From positions 213,309 through 277,308 of the forward strand of contig SSBO01000009.1 of the NCBI GenBank assembly GCA_005281725.1: DNA of 64,000 bases, written 5' to 3'. Positions within the stretch are counted from its first letter, which is position 1, and every line of letters begins with the position of its first letter. The position numbers were made by a program, and so were the translations under genes. Source of the stretch: Wuchereria bancrofti. Its lineage: Eukaryota; Nematoda; Chromadorea; Rhabditida; Onchocercidae. Under the pieces are notes generated by a model. It searched no databases and was not told the DNA's origin. It saw only the letters and a list, made by a program, of their open reading frames with translations. This document shows positions 1-10,860 of this stretch, piece by piece.

Positions 1-475
1 GCTTTGATGATTACAGAGTCATTCGTCCAATTGATTTTATCTCATCTAATGTTTTATTAGATATACCGATCAATTATGACAGTGATTAAAAAGGAATATA
101 CTTCATCCATAGTAAATTATTAACTAAGGACAAACTACTGAAATATTGTTTAAACTAAGGACAAACTAGTGAAATATTGTCTCATTAGATGTTTTTTTTT
201 TTTTTTGAAAAATATGGAGAGAAGAATATCTCACTAGTTTTAGAGAATCTACTCAAAGGGAATTAATCTTCCCTAAAGCTATAGAATATGAGAATGAAAT
301 GGTTTTGCTAAATGAGCCTGAAATATCTCACGATATGTGAAGATTATCCAGAATAAAGGAAATCAAACGAGGATGAGATGGAGAAATAAAATGCGCAATT
401 ATACAAACAACAAATGGAAAAATACTCGATAAATCAATAAATATGCTCGATCTCAAAAGTCAAACACAATAACGG
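1..475 (+). pseudogene. BEL/Pao integrase C-terminal remnant
   Basis: The frame reading DDYRVIRPIDFISSNVLLD near the start matches the region just after the integrase core of BEL/Pao LTR retrotransposons. Further on, EPEISHDM and then IKEIKRG, TTNGKILDKSINMLD resemble the C-terminal pol domain of these elements (DUF5641-like), which normally carries a PRGxWKxGRI signature. Several stop codons (after about 90 bp, within the signature, and after the last block) make it non-functional. The N-terminal continuation is missing here because the window starts inside the element; it is present upstream of copy 2 at 8.05-9.53 kb. Family assignment is from motif recognition only. Confidence 0.7.
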
Positions 476-831
476 GAGAATTATCACTAATTACTATTAT
501 TATTTATTATTTCGCGTCACAGCAAAGCGATATTTATAAATGGACTTTTGATATTCCATTCAATATCCCTCAGAAATAGAACTACGAGAATGCATTGGAA
601 CGAAACTTCTTCACCTCAATTAAGATTGCTACTTATACACGGACTCACGATCTCAGCACAGCAAAATACAGCATAGAATAATACAATATCAATACAAAGT
701 ACAGAAAAGTAATATCTTCTTCATGGTTCCGTTTAAGGCCTTATTCGTTTTGCTTGGACCCGATTCAGGTATTCTATTATTAAATTCTTGATCATTAAAG
801 AGAAATTCTCGTATGTTCATCGAGGCTTCAT
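1..831. repeat. 831-bp direct repeat, copy 1
   Basis: This stretch reappears at 9529-10359, and I see no difference when reading the two copies side by side. The second copy stops exactly at the N at 10360. The repeat contains the tail of a plus-strand BEL/Pao integrase remnant and the end of a minus-strand reverse transcriptase remnant, so the junction between them was duplicated as well. Identity this high in decayed retroelement DNA points either to a very recent duplication or to redundant contig ends. It is a repeat of DNA, not a gene. Confidence 0.9.
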
Positions 832-2260
832 TAAAAATTTTCTTCATATTTATATTTATATAGTGTTTTCTTCATATTTATATTGTGTTTCTTCTTCTGT
901 TCCATCAGTAGATATGGTGACGTTATCCACATACAGATTTTTTCTTATCTCCCATGCTAGTTCACTACCAAAATTTTCTAGATGATAGTTTAGCGTCGCT
1001 GTTAACATGAAAAGTGATGATATGACCCCAAAGGGAACTCTTTTAAATCGATAACATTTTATATTTTCATCGTTTATTTCTTTATCTATATCATTCAGTC
1101 AAAGAAATCGCATACAATTTCTTTCTTCAGCTTATCAACACTTATCACTATTCTCATCATCCGAAAACGTATTAGTACGCCAGCTAGGTCTAATAACATT
1201 ACTAGACCTCGGTATAATACTTTATTTAGACTTTTAAATCCTTTATGATGTGCTGAAGCGTCATAAATAATTCTCACTCTATGTAGTTGAGAAAAAAAAT
1301 TATTTTGGTAGAAGTTTGATGATTTCGAAGAGATTTGTTAGATGTAGATATAAATATATGCAGTAACACAAGAATATAATATTTTCTTTATTAACAGAAG
1401 CAACAGTATAATAAAAATTGAGGTACAAGTTGAGGAGATCCCTTTTTTGATCATACCGCAACATATATATACTGTTAAAGTGGACTGATGAATTCTTTGT
1501 TAGGTTTTAAGGATAGTTACAGTCATAATGTCTACAGTAAAAACATAACATTGGGGACAAAAAGGTATAAACAGTATCGGAAACAATGTATAAATGGTTT
1601 ACAATATAAACATAATTGGAGCAAAGAGTTTAATGTATAAGCATTATTTGTGAAGAGTTCATCGAACATGTTTCTTACCCTTATTTTCTACTCTTATATA
1701 ATTTTTGTTTAGAGTTTCGCGATATTAAAATCCGTGACAATTTAGTTGTAATAACACCTACTTCATCCTTTGGATGTACTTTTTCAGTTATACTCGATTG
1801 TAGTTGATCCATAATTATTTCGTAATATATCTGAAAAAAATAAATGGCATTCTTCTTATAAAGTTTGTTAATTTTATCACTTCTAACAATAATAAATTTG
1901 ACGAAATAATCAGCCCCAGTAGATACGTCGGGTTTTTTTTTTCTCCAATGATTTGTTAATCCTTGAAATTGAACTCCTTTTGGTGTCTCCAATACTTGCA
2001 ATTCATTCGTTAAATAATCAAACTACATTGGCATACAACGGTATTGATTTTGTTTTCTTCAGTTTGCACATTTAGTTGTGTACGAGCAGCGGGATGCAAT
2101 CCTGGTTTCTTCATACCGAATGGAATTATCTTCATAGTTTCTGACTCGGTTAGCTATATCAAATAATGCTAAGGCATTTTGTTGTCGTTGAGGCTGCAAC
2201 AGATTAAACATTTTTATCTCTTCACATAAAAGTAAATTTGAATACTCTTTTGCCGATTGG
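720..2260 (-). pseudogene. BEL/Pao protease-reverse transcriptase remnant
   Basis: Read on the minus strand, the pieces come in the normal BEL/Pao pol order. Near 2250 is a retroviral-type protease start (LLCEEIKMF ... ALALFDI, with the catalytic DTG/DVGS-like motif damaged). At 2001-1681 is a frame with KKPDVSTGADYFVKF (protease end) and YYEIIMDQLQSSITEKV (protease-RT linker). At 1277-1095 is RIIYDASAHHKGFKSLN plus GVLIRFRMMRI, an RT core. The RT continues in shifted frames with [19 protein letters not shown] (YVDD-like catalytic box as YVDN) and FNEASMNIREFL down to about 720. Frameshifts, stops and an extra stretch of about 400 bp at 1278-1680 break it. It points the opposite way to the integrase piece at 1-475. 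Confidence 0.75.
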
Positions 2261-2279
2261 ATTAAAAAGAAGCTTATTT

Positions 2280-2640
2280 CAGAGAAAGTATATGCAATAT
2301 ATATTTTGGAAATTTTTGAACTCAAAATAGCAATTTAATTGGTTTGGTTTAAATCAACGAAAATTTCAACTATTTTTGTTTTTTTTCATCTCATTGGCTT
2401 TAAATTTCTACATCTGTACAGATGGTATCTAACATTGAAAATATGCAAAAAATTGGAACTGAAAAATTAACGAAAATTGCCAATTTCACTTTGTAATTTA
2501 TTTCTACTGGAAACATAGAAATTGTAATGTTCTGTCATTCATTAGAGCAAGCAGTAACATTGATCATGAGCTTCTTGGATATTTCTAGAAGCGATAACCT
2601 TGTGCAAGTATAACCATTAGGCAATTCTACCGATTACACA
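2280..2640. repeat. Dispersed repeat, plus-oriented copy
   Basis: This segment matches the reverse complement of about 11985-12340 over its full length with scattered mismatches, for example the shared words MVSNIENMQKIG and ISTGNIEIVMF. In this copy the corresponding reading frame is interrupted by stop codons; the copy at 11817-12194 is open. The function of the family is unknown. Confidence 0.7.
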
Positions 2641-2984
2641 GCCATAAATGGCAAACCGATAACTTCTGGTTCAGCATTTCAAGTGATGCCAAGCAGATAT
2701 TGTGCAACGTTACTGATTACTGTTAGTAACTGATAAGACTTTAACACCGTCTTTTATTCCTTTTTAGTTTCATTATGCTTGGAATTTGAAAGGTTAATGA
2801 GTATTATAAATCATCAATTGGATTCATTTGACAGCTACTTTCATCACATTATATCTTATATACGATGACTGTAAAAAATTTAATAAGCTTAATTTACACA
2901 CAAAGCAAATTTGAAAATTGAGTTTAAAAATGATGTGCAAGCAAAAGATTAGAAAGATTTGTTGAAATCATTTAGCATTTACAA

Positions 2985-4560
2985 ATCAATATTATCAATT
3001 ATAAGAGATGCAACATTATAGTTTTCCCCCTGTCGTTAATATTTCCAAAGATTTGAAGGTGTGGAAAAATTGAAACAAAATGAAATAAAATTGCAGAAAA
3101 TGTCACAACTGCTTTACATAAATTATTTTCAACAATGTAATATAGCAGCTGAAAAGCAACTATTCAGTATAAAGGATTAAACAGTGACTATTATTACTAT
3201 ACATACTATTATAAATTCTATTATTATCACATTAATTAGCAAGTTTATCAATACACATAGTCTGCCACTTTCATTTGAATGAGCATTTATACATGCGATT
3301 GTCTAACAATACCTAACAGAAAAAATCGGATGGCATCTGTCAAACTCTCTTCCACAATTTTCATTCATTTATATCAGCAGAAGATGTTACCTTTATTCAA
3401 AGTATTGACTTATGAGAAGGATTTTAGGACTCGATGATAAATTTGTAAATAATCGAATATATTTAGAAAAACACTTACTTGGAGAAATTTCTCTTTTGCG
3501 CATTTGTCAAACAGCGGCGATGTTATTTCTTATTTTTTGGACGAGCAATCGTCCAGTAAATTTGAATGTTTTTCAGAATTGGAAAGAAATTATTCTCATT
3601 GACATGCATTTCATCTATTTCTTCTTCTTCCAATTGAGCAATATTCAGACTACCGTAAGTTCACTTAAAGTTTGAAAAATACAACATAGCGCTGCAATAA
3701 CTTGGAGATTTAAATTTTTACACAGTTTGAGATGGGTAATTTCATATCATTTAAGGCAGCGCAAACGGACCAAACAGAACCGTTGGATTTATCAATATCA
3801 AAAGTGAGAGAGAAAGAAAATGGATCACAAGGCTTATCAGTGGAAAGAGAGAATGAGGAAGAAATTGGATTGCAAGTGTTTCAAACAAAACCCCTGGATT
3901 TATCAGCTCCAAAAGCGAAAGAGGAAGGGGATGAATCGCAAGGCTTATCAGTAGAAAGAGAGAATAAGAAAGAAGTTGGATTGCAAGTGCTTCAAACAAA
4001 ACTGCTGGATTTATCAGCTCCAAAAGTGAAAGAGAACGAGGATAGCTCGCAAGGCTTATCAGTGGAGGGAGTGAGTGATGAACGAATGAAACCGCAGCGA
4101 CAGCTCGTTCCAATCGAAACACTGATGGAAGTAATGGAACTATCAAAGCAAAAAAGAAGGACGAGAAAGAAGCAGCGCTGTGATATATGTCGAAAGGAAG
4201 TAACAAATATGAAAAAACATGTGATGACTCATACAGGTGAGAAGCCGTACAGTTGTTCAATATGCAAAAAGAACTTTACCCAGCCTTGGAATGTGAAAGA
4301 ACATGTAATGACTCATAGCGGTGTAAAGCCGTATAGTTGTCCGATGTGCATGAAAAGTTTCTCAAGAAAACGCAAATTGCAGACTCACATGATAATTCAT
4401 GGCACAAATGGACCTGTCTACCACTGCATTGTATGCAATAAAGATTTTCGGACTAAACGTAGCTTGAAATTGCACATACATAATCATTAAATCTTATGTT
4501 TTACACTTTACTTAAAAAAAAGCAATATGTAATTGCTATTTCTGTTATTGTTGATTATTT
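2985..4560 (+). repeat. Segmental duplication unit A with zinc-finger gene
   Basis: About 1.6 kb here aligns by eye with 5110-6830, from the common upstream words (gatgcaacaatatagttttc-like and the interrupted exon-like stretch) through the PLDLS/zinc-finger coding region to the 3' flank. The spacing between copies is about 2.1 kb. Coding parts are far more similar than the flanks. Boundaries are approximate. Confidence 0.7.
3604..4490 (+). CDS. PLDLS-repeat C2H2 zinc-finger protein, paralogue 1
   Basis: A 252-codon frame starts at ATG 3732. The N-terminal half has three 37-residue repeats with PLDLS at 17-21 and 54-58 and LLDLS at 91-95. PxDLS is the established docking motif for CtBP corepressors. 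A basic stretch at 139-149 (KQKRRTRKKQR) could be a nuclear signal. It is followed by one short degenerate finger (C150, C153, H163, H167) and three standard fingers (first Cys at 175, 203 and 232), ending at the stop. A possible upstream exon (3604-3654, 17 codons, hydrophobic) ends at a perfect donor, GTAAGT, and can splice in frame either to 3726 or to 3756. I use 3604 as the outer limit, but the 3732 start is equally possible. DNA binding and repression are inferred from motifs. No close named orthologue is recognised. Confidence 0.75.
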
Positions 4561-4669
4561 ATATTTTCTATCGTTGTTATTATTGTTGTCGATTGCGTGC
4601 AAGTTATTCGTCTTGGTCATATATGTATATGTCATATATGCTTTTCCACTTTTTTATTTATTTTGTTAG

Positions 4670-4675
4670 AATAAA
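4670..4675 (+). promoter_or_regulatory. Polyadenylation signal candidate
   Basis: AATAAA (overlapping a second ATAAAT) lies about 180 bases after the stop of zinc-finger paralogue 1, a normal 3' UTR distance for nematode genes. Confidence 0.4.
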
Positions 4676-5109
4676 TAAATTTCCTATCGGTGCCTACATA
4701 ACAAGCAAGTAACCTTGCATGCTATGCACAATGAACTTGCGAATTAATATCGTTATGAAACTTACCAAGCAGAAAAAAAGATAAGAAACCCCCGCTGTAA
4801 ATTATGCTATATACTGTAGAAGAGTTTTATGAGTAGCACTAAGTTCCGTCATTTATTAGTGTCATTTGTTTAATTAATATTTTGACAATAAATTTAGCAA
4901 ATTTCCATGTATTTTTGGCACAAAATATTTTTGACACATATAGTGTTATACAACATTTTATCACAAGAAATAAATATTCATTTCAGAAGCAAAATATGTA
5001 ATGGAAACAGTATTAAACGAAAAATATTACTCTTGCCTAATAGAAAAATGAATTCTTACTCAATTTCCTGCAAAATTTCATTATAAAATAAACAATTTAA
5101 ATCAATTAC

Positions 5110-6830
5110 ACCTGTAATTGATAATGACAGATTTGACTTTTGAGAAGCATCAATTAAAAAGATGCAACAATATAGTTTTCTCCCTTGCATGGATTTGAAA
5201 ATATGGAAAAATTGAAGCGAATTGAAATAAAATTGTACAAAAAATATTACAACTGCTTTGCATAAATTATTTCTAACAATTCAATATAGCAACTGAAATG
5301 AAACTAACTATTCAATGTAAAGGATTAAACCAGTAACTATTATCATTATACATACTACTATATATTATTATATCTATAATAAGTTACGTAAGTCATCAAT
5401 ACACGTAGTTTGCCACTCCCATCTGAATGATCATTTATACATACAATTCTCCAACAATACTTAACAGAAATGATCGGGTGACATCTGTCAAACCCCTTCC
5501 ATAAATTTCATTCAGTAAATCCTTTTTCATTTATTTCTACAGCGAGTGTCAACTTTTTTCAAATTTTGGCATTATGAGAAAAATTTTTATGATATATATT
5601 TAGAAAGGCATCTAATTTTTTTTGAAGAAATTTCTGCCTTACGCAACTGCGGAGCAACGGTTGTGTTATTATCCAGCAAATTTGATTTTTTTTTTTTTCA
5701 GAATTAGTAAGAAATTATTCTCATCAGTATGCATTGCACCTATTTCTTCGTCTTCTTCTTCCAACTGAGCAACATCCAAACTATCGTAAGTTCATTTAAC
5801 TTAATAAAATACAGCATGGATTTTGAAATTTCTATGTGAGATTAATAATTTCATATTAATTTGAGGTAGCGCAAACGGACCAAACAGAACCGTTGGATTT
5901 ATCAAAATCAAAAGTGAGAGAGAAAGGAAATGGATCACAAGGCTTATCAGTGGAAAGAGAGAATGAGGAAGAAATTGGATTGCAAGTGTTTCAAACAAAA
6001 CCCCTGGATTTATCAGTTCCAAAAGCGAAAGAGGAAGGGGATGAATCGCAAGGCTTATCAGTGGAGGGGGTGAGTGATGAACGAATAAAACTGCTTCAGC
6101 GGCTTATTCCAATCGAAACACTAATGGAAGTAGTGGAACTATCAAAGCAAGAAAAAAGCACAGGGAAGAAACGGAGCAGTGATATATGTCAAAAGGAAGT
6201 AACAAATATGGAACAACATTTGATGACTCATGCGGATGATAAGCCGTACAGTTGTTCGATATGCAAGAAGAATTTCACTGAGTACTGGAATTTGAAAAGA
6301 CATATGGTGATTCATACCGGTGAGAAGCCGTATAGTTGTTCGATATGCAAAAAGAATTTCCCTTACTCCTATCGTATGAAAAGACACATGATGATTCATG
6401 CCGGTGAGAAGCCGTACAGTTGTTCGATATGCAAAAAAAATTTCAGTCACTGCGGGAATTTGAAAAGACATATGACGACTCATACCGGTGAAAAGCCGTA
6501 TAGTTGTTCGATATGCAAAAAGAATTTCACTAGGTACGGGAGTTTGAAAAGACATATGATGATTCATGCCGGTGAGAAGCCGTACAGTTGTTTGGTATGC
6601 GGAAAAAGTAGTCTACGAAAGCAAGATTTGCAGTCTCACGTGGTAACTCATAACATCAATAGACCTGACTACCATTGTACTGTATGCAGTAAAGATTTTC
6701 TGAGTAAACTCGGCTTGAAATTACACATGCGGAATCATTAAAGCTTGCGCTTTACACTTCACTTTAAAAGAAGAAATATGCACGCATTGCTATTTCTGTT
6801 GTTGTTGATTATTTATATTTCTTATTAGTT
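5110..6830 (+). repeat. Segmental duplication unit B with zinc-finger gene
   Basis: Second copy of the unit at 2985-4560. Compared with unit A it has lost the ATG that corresponds to 3732, carries a one-base length change and stop codons just upstream of the PLDLS region, and has extra zinc-finger modules inside the coding part. Confidence 0.7.
5729..6741 (+). CDS. PLDLS-repeat C2H2 zinc-finger protein, paralogue 2
   Basis: An open frame runs from 5860 to the stop at 6739-6741. It has two PLDLS repeats (one at 5890-5904, one at about 6001-6015), one damaged finger (first Cys replaced by Ser) and then six C2H2 modules. Four successive fingers are nearly identical (YSCSICKKNF plus HxGEKP linkers) and differ mainly in the residues that contact DNA: TEYWNLKR, PYSYRMKR, SHCGNLKR, TRYGSLKR. 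There is no ATG in frame before the PLDLS repeats; the first in-frame ATG is at 6123. A two-exon model rescues the N-terminus: 5729-5785 (MHCTYFFVFFFQLSNIQTI), donor GTAAGT, acceptor TTTGAG at 5865, phase 0, giving about 310 residues. Otherwise the gene has lost its start. The intact finger array argues against a simple pseudogene. Confidence 0.65.
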
Positions 6831-8040
6831 AATATATTTCTTTAAATCTATCTCTTATTTTCTCGTTACTGTGATATCATTAATTGCACCTATCAAGAAA
6901 TCACAACGCGACATGTATTTCATTTGTTCTAATCTTTTCAAATTAATCACTTTGTTTATTCCAATTTCTGTGATTCATTTTTTTGCATGCTGCAATTGTG
7001 AGAGCCAAAATTGGTTAATCACCTACTCGTAATTAAATTAAATTGTCCCATTTTCTATGTGATGAAAATTAAATTTGCAAAAGTAAAGAATTTTATTGTT
7101 TCTTTAACATGTTAAAGAGTTTATAGCCTAAAAGAAAGAATGCAACAAAAGGAGTGGTTCACTTCGTGGCATATTTGAAATCTATAAAAGTTTGCTTCCT
7201 TTGCAAGTGATTGAAATCCAGGATTATCATTTCTTTTAGTTCAAGAAAGATATTTCAGACATTTATATTTTGGAAGAGGTCCATTCCAATGTTAAATTAG
7301 ATTGGTCTTAAATTTCAAAGTATGAACAAAAAAGGGGAGCTTATATAACAATACAGTGTAACCAACTTTTTTACTACTCCAGGTAATCTTTTACTTCTAG
7401 CGTCCAGCTTTATATTGCAAATATGTTTTCAGTTTCCTAACAAAACTAAAATAAGGTAAGTCTGAGACATAATCAATTCGGTGATGGTATTGTCGGGTGA
7501 TGAATTCACGGAGGACTTTAAATATATATGTATTCTGGTTGGTAGTTTTTCCTAATTTTTATACTTATTAATGCAGATATCGGTATTCATTTTGACATTC
7601 TTTGTCCAGCTTCAGCTTTCGTTGCTTTTGTCATTCAAATTTTGATTCAATGTGTGTAAATACTACAATCAAAAATTAGTCCAGTGGTTGTTGGAAGTGG
7701 AGGCATAAATAAACTTCACAATAATGATGCGACATGCGCTTCAAACACAATGTGTGTATCCAACGTATCTAACCTTTAATTCGGATTCGGAAATTAATTC
7801 GGAAATTGGAAGGATTCTAGAAATTGGAAATGATAGGCATTCAAGAACTTCCTAAAGTTGATGACGACAACGAGGCATTGAAACAATTCATAGGATTATT
7901 ATTAAATTAATTTAAAAAAAATTTTTAAAAAAATTTTAAAAAAAAAAATTTTTTTAAAAAAATTTAAAATTAAATTTAAAATCCATTTGTTTACTGATGC
8001 TTTAAGCGTTACGTATTAGCTATATATGCATTCAATACAG
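6742..8040. other. Intergenic, no gene seen
   Basis: About 1.3 kb after zinc-finger paralogue 2 with no convincing exon. It ends in a run of A/T homopolymers at about 7905-7980, just before the BEL/Pao remnant. Confidence 0.6.
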
Positions 8041-8049
8041 GAACCCTTG

Positions 8050-9990
8050 ATTTATGCCAAATTCAGAGTTGTTCCAATTAAAGGTGCATCTATGGTAAAA
8101 CTTGAATTATTTTCCATGCTATTTGGGGTGAACGGTTTAGTTCGTACAAAAATAGTGGAAGACAATCCTGTTATATCGTGATCAGATCCTGAATGTGTTC
8201 TGTACTGGATCAAAGATTATACAAATTCACTTTTTTGATTTGTGCAAAACGGAACCGAAAAAATACGGAAGGCAAATTTTGTGTTTCGCTATATATCGAG
8301 TGAAAAAAAAATCCAGTATATGTAGCTATCAAAAGTCTCATACCGAAGTTACAAATAATGTTGGAAAGGACCACAATAGTTAAAAAAGAAAAATTGGATT
8401 GGCCTCAATGTAAATTTAAATATAATGGAAATGATGAATTTGAAAAAGTGTTTATTACAAAGATTAAAAAGATGTAACTTGGAACTTTGAAAAAGAAATA
8501 ATCGAATTCATTTCCATATACCCGTTTTAGTAAATGGATAAGATTATTGAGAACAACTGTGTGAGCTCTCCGGTCTATTAAACTAACCGTCAAAGAAGAA
8601 TTTTCTTGGTAACTATCATTATCTATCAAAGGAAATTACATGATCAAAAACGACTATAATACAACAGAATGGATATTGATCAAGCAGGCTTAATCGGAAG
8701 AAATAGTGGAGGAAGGAATAAATAAATGGAGCCTGTATCAGGATGGAACTAACAATTTATGGAATTCAAGAAATTTCTAGGAAACTCGAAATTATAGACG
8801 ATGAAAGCAAATACTCTATTTACCGAATTATTACTACATTAGCGAGCTTCTCATTCAGTAACAACGTGAAGAATTATATCACGAAAGGATCACTCACACT
8901 TTGTGTGAATTAAGACGCAAATTTTGGATACCACAAGGAAGATCGTTAATTTAAACGTGTCATATCTTCATGCATGGGTTGGAAGCAATGAAGAGCCAAG
9001 TCGTTCAAACTACCAGCAATGCCAATCTTCCAGAAAACGAGTGAAACGATCAAGAACATTTGAGCAGGTTGCTTGAGATGATTTGGGTCCTTTAAGTTCA
9101 GTCTAGTCTAGTACTGGAACAATTAAAAGGTGGATAGCTTTTTTTTTTGTTTCACTATCAGAATAGTGCACTTTGAAATAGAAAACTTATCCGCCGAGCA
9201 TTTTTTTGCATGTCCTGAGAAGTTCAAGGTTAGTGCAATAACACCAATCAGTTTTAGTTAGTATTTAAAATTATAGTAGAAAAAAAGAAAAAAAAAAATG
9301 CTAATTTCTTGATAGCGAAATGTATGCTATGAAAAATAAGATACCCAAAACACCATGGAATGGAAATGTGTACGAGTGGATTATCGGACTTACAAAAAGA
9401 GGTCTAAGAAGAGCAGTAGAGAGGAAACTACTTAAAGGAAAGAGAATATACCTAAAGGAAAGAAAAAATATCTCTGATCGCGGAGATAGAAGGAATACTC
9501 AATACTCGCCCATTAATATTCATAGTAAGCTTTGATGATTACAGAGTCATTCGTCCAATTGATTTTATCTCATCTAATGTTTTATTAGATATACCGATCA
9601 ATTATGACAGTGATTAAAAAGGAATATACTTCATCCATAGTAAATTATTAACTAAGGACAAACTACTGAAATATTGTTTAAACTAAGGACAAACTAGTGA
9701 AATATTGTCTCATTAGATGTTTTTTTTTTTTTTTGAAAAATATGGAGAGAAGAATATCTCACTAGTTTTAGAGAATCTACTCAAAGGGAATTAATCTTCC
9801 CTAAAGCTATAGAATATGAGAATGAAATGGTTTTGCTAAATGAGCCTGAAATATCTCACGATATGTGAAGATTATCCAGAATAAAGGAAATCAAACGAGG
9901 ATGAGATGGAGAAATAAAATGCGCAATTATACAAACAACAAATGGAAAAATACTCGATAAATCAATAAATATGCTCGATCTCAAAAGTCA
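8050..9990 (+). pseudogene. BEL/Pao RNase H-integrase remnant
   Basis: Plus-strand pol pieces are in normal order. RNase H: AKFRVVPIKGASMVKLELFS at about 8057, then SDPECVLYWIKDYTNS and KANFVFRYISSE, with in-frame stops. Pre-integrase region: words matching PIYLPNYxYI at about 8815-8840 and CMGxK near 8970 (zinc-binding H2C2 region). Integrase core: RTFEQVG, LGPLSS, ENLSAEHFFACPEKF, then PWNGNVYEWIIGLTKRGLRR at 9355-9414 in the open frame 9320-9535. The DUF5641-like tail follows to about 9990. Multiple frameshifts and stops show it is dead. I saw no LTRs, gag or primer-binding site. Confidence 0.8.
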
Positions 9991-10359
9991 AACACAATAA
10001 CGGGAGAATTATCACTAATTACTATTATTATTTATTATTTCGCGTCACAGCAAAGCGATATTTATAAATGGACTTTTGATATTCCATTCAATATCCCTCA
10101 GAAATAGAACTACGAGAATGCATTGGAACGAAACTTCTTCACCTCAATTAAGATTGCTACTTATACACGGACTCACGATCTCAGCACAGCAAAATACAGC
10201 ATAGAATAATACAATATCAATACAAAGTACAGAAAAGTAATATCTTCTTCATGGTTCCGTTTAAGGCCTTATTCGTTTTGCTTGGACCCGATTCAGGTAT
10301 TCTATTATTAAATTCTTGATCATTAAAGAGAAATTCTCGTATGTTCATCGAGGCTTCAT
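9529..10359. repeat. 831-bp direct repeat, copy 2
   Basis: Copy of 1-831, identical as far as I can read, and truncated by the N at 10360. In this copy the upstream integrase core is present, so copy 2 is the natural context of the integrase tail. Confidence 0.9.
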
Positions 10360-10360
10360 N
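10360..10360. other. Assembly gap (single N)
   Basis: One N separates the second 831-bp copy from unrelated sequence. It cuts through the minus-strand RT remnant. Linkage across it should be treated as unproven. Confidence 0.9.
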
Positions 10361-10860
10361 AATATATAGTAGTATGTATAATGATAATAGTTACTGGTTT
10401 AATCCTTTACATTGAATAGTTAGTTTCATTTCAGTTGCTATATTGAATTGTTAGAAATAATTTATGCAAAGCAGTTGTAATATTTTTTGTACAATTTTAT
10501 TTCAATTCGCTTCAATTTTTCTATATTTTCAAACCCATGCAAAGGAGAAAACTATATTGTTGCATCTTTTTAATTGATGCTTCTCAAAAGTCAAATCTGT
10601 CATTATCAATTATAGGTGTTTTTAAATTGTTTATTTTATAATGAAATTTTGCAGAAAATTGAGTAAGAATTCATTTTTCTATTAGGCAAGAGTAATATAT
10701 TTCGTTTAGTGTTGCTTCCATATATACATATTTTGCTTCTGAAATGAATATTTATTTATTTCTTGTGATAAAATATTATATAACACTATATGTGCCAAAA
10801 ATACATGAAAATTTGCTAAATTTGTCATCAAAATATTAATTAAATGAATGACAGTACCGA
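10361..10860. repeat. Inverted copy of zinc-finger intergenic DNA
   Basis: This reads as the reverse complement of about 5375 down to 4850, that is, the spacer between the two zinc-finger genes, with a modest level of mismatches. No zinc-finger coding sequence follows where it would be expected. Confidence 0.8.

Noticed and set aside
3751..4260. 169-codon minus-strand ORF
   Set aside because: Exact antisense of the PLDLS/zinc-finger gene; its Leu/Ser repeats are the reverse of the PLDLS repeats. The same applies to 5801-6022 and 6142-6567.
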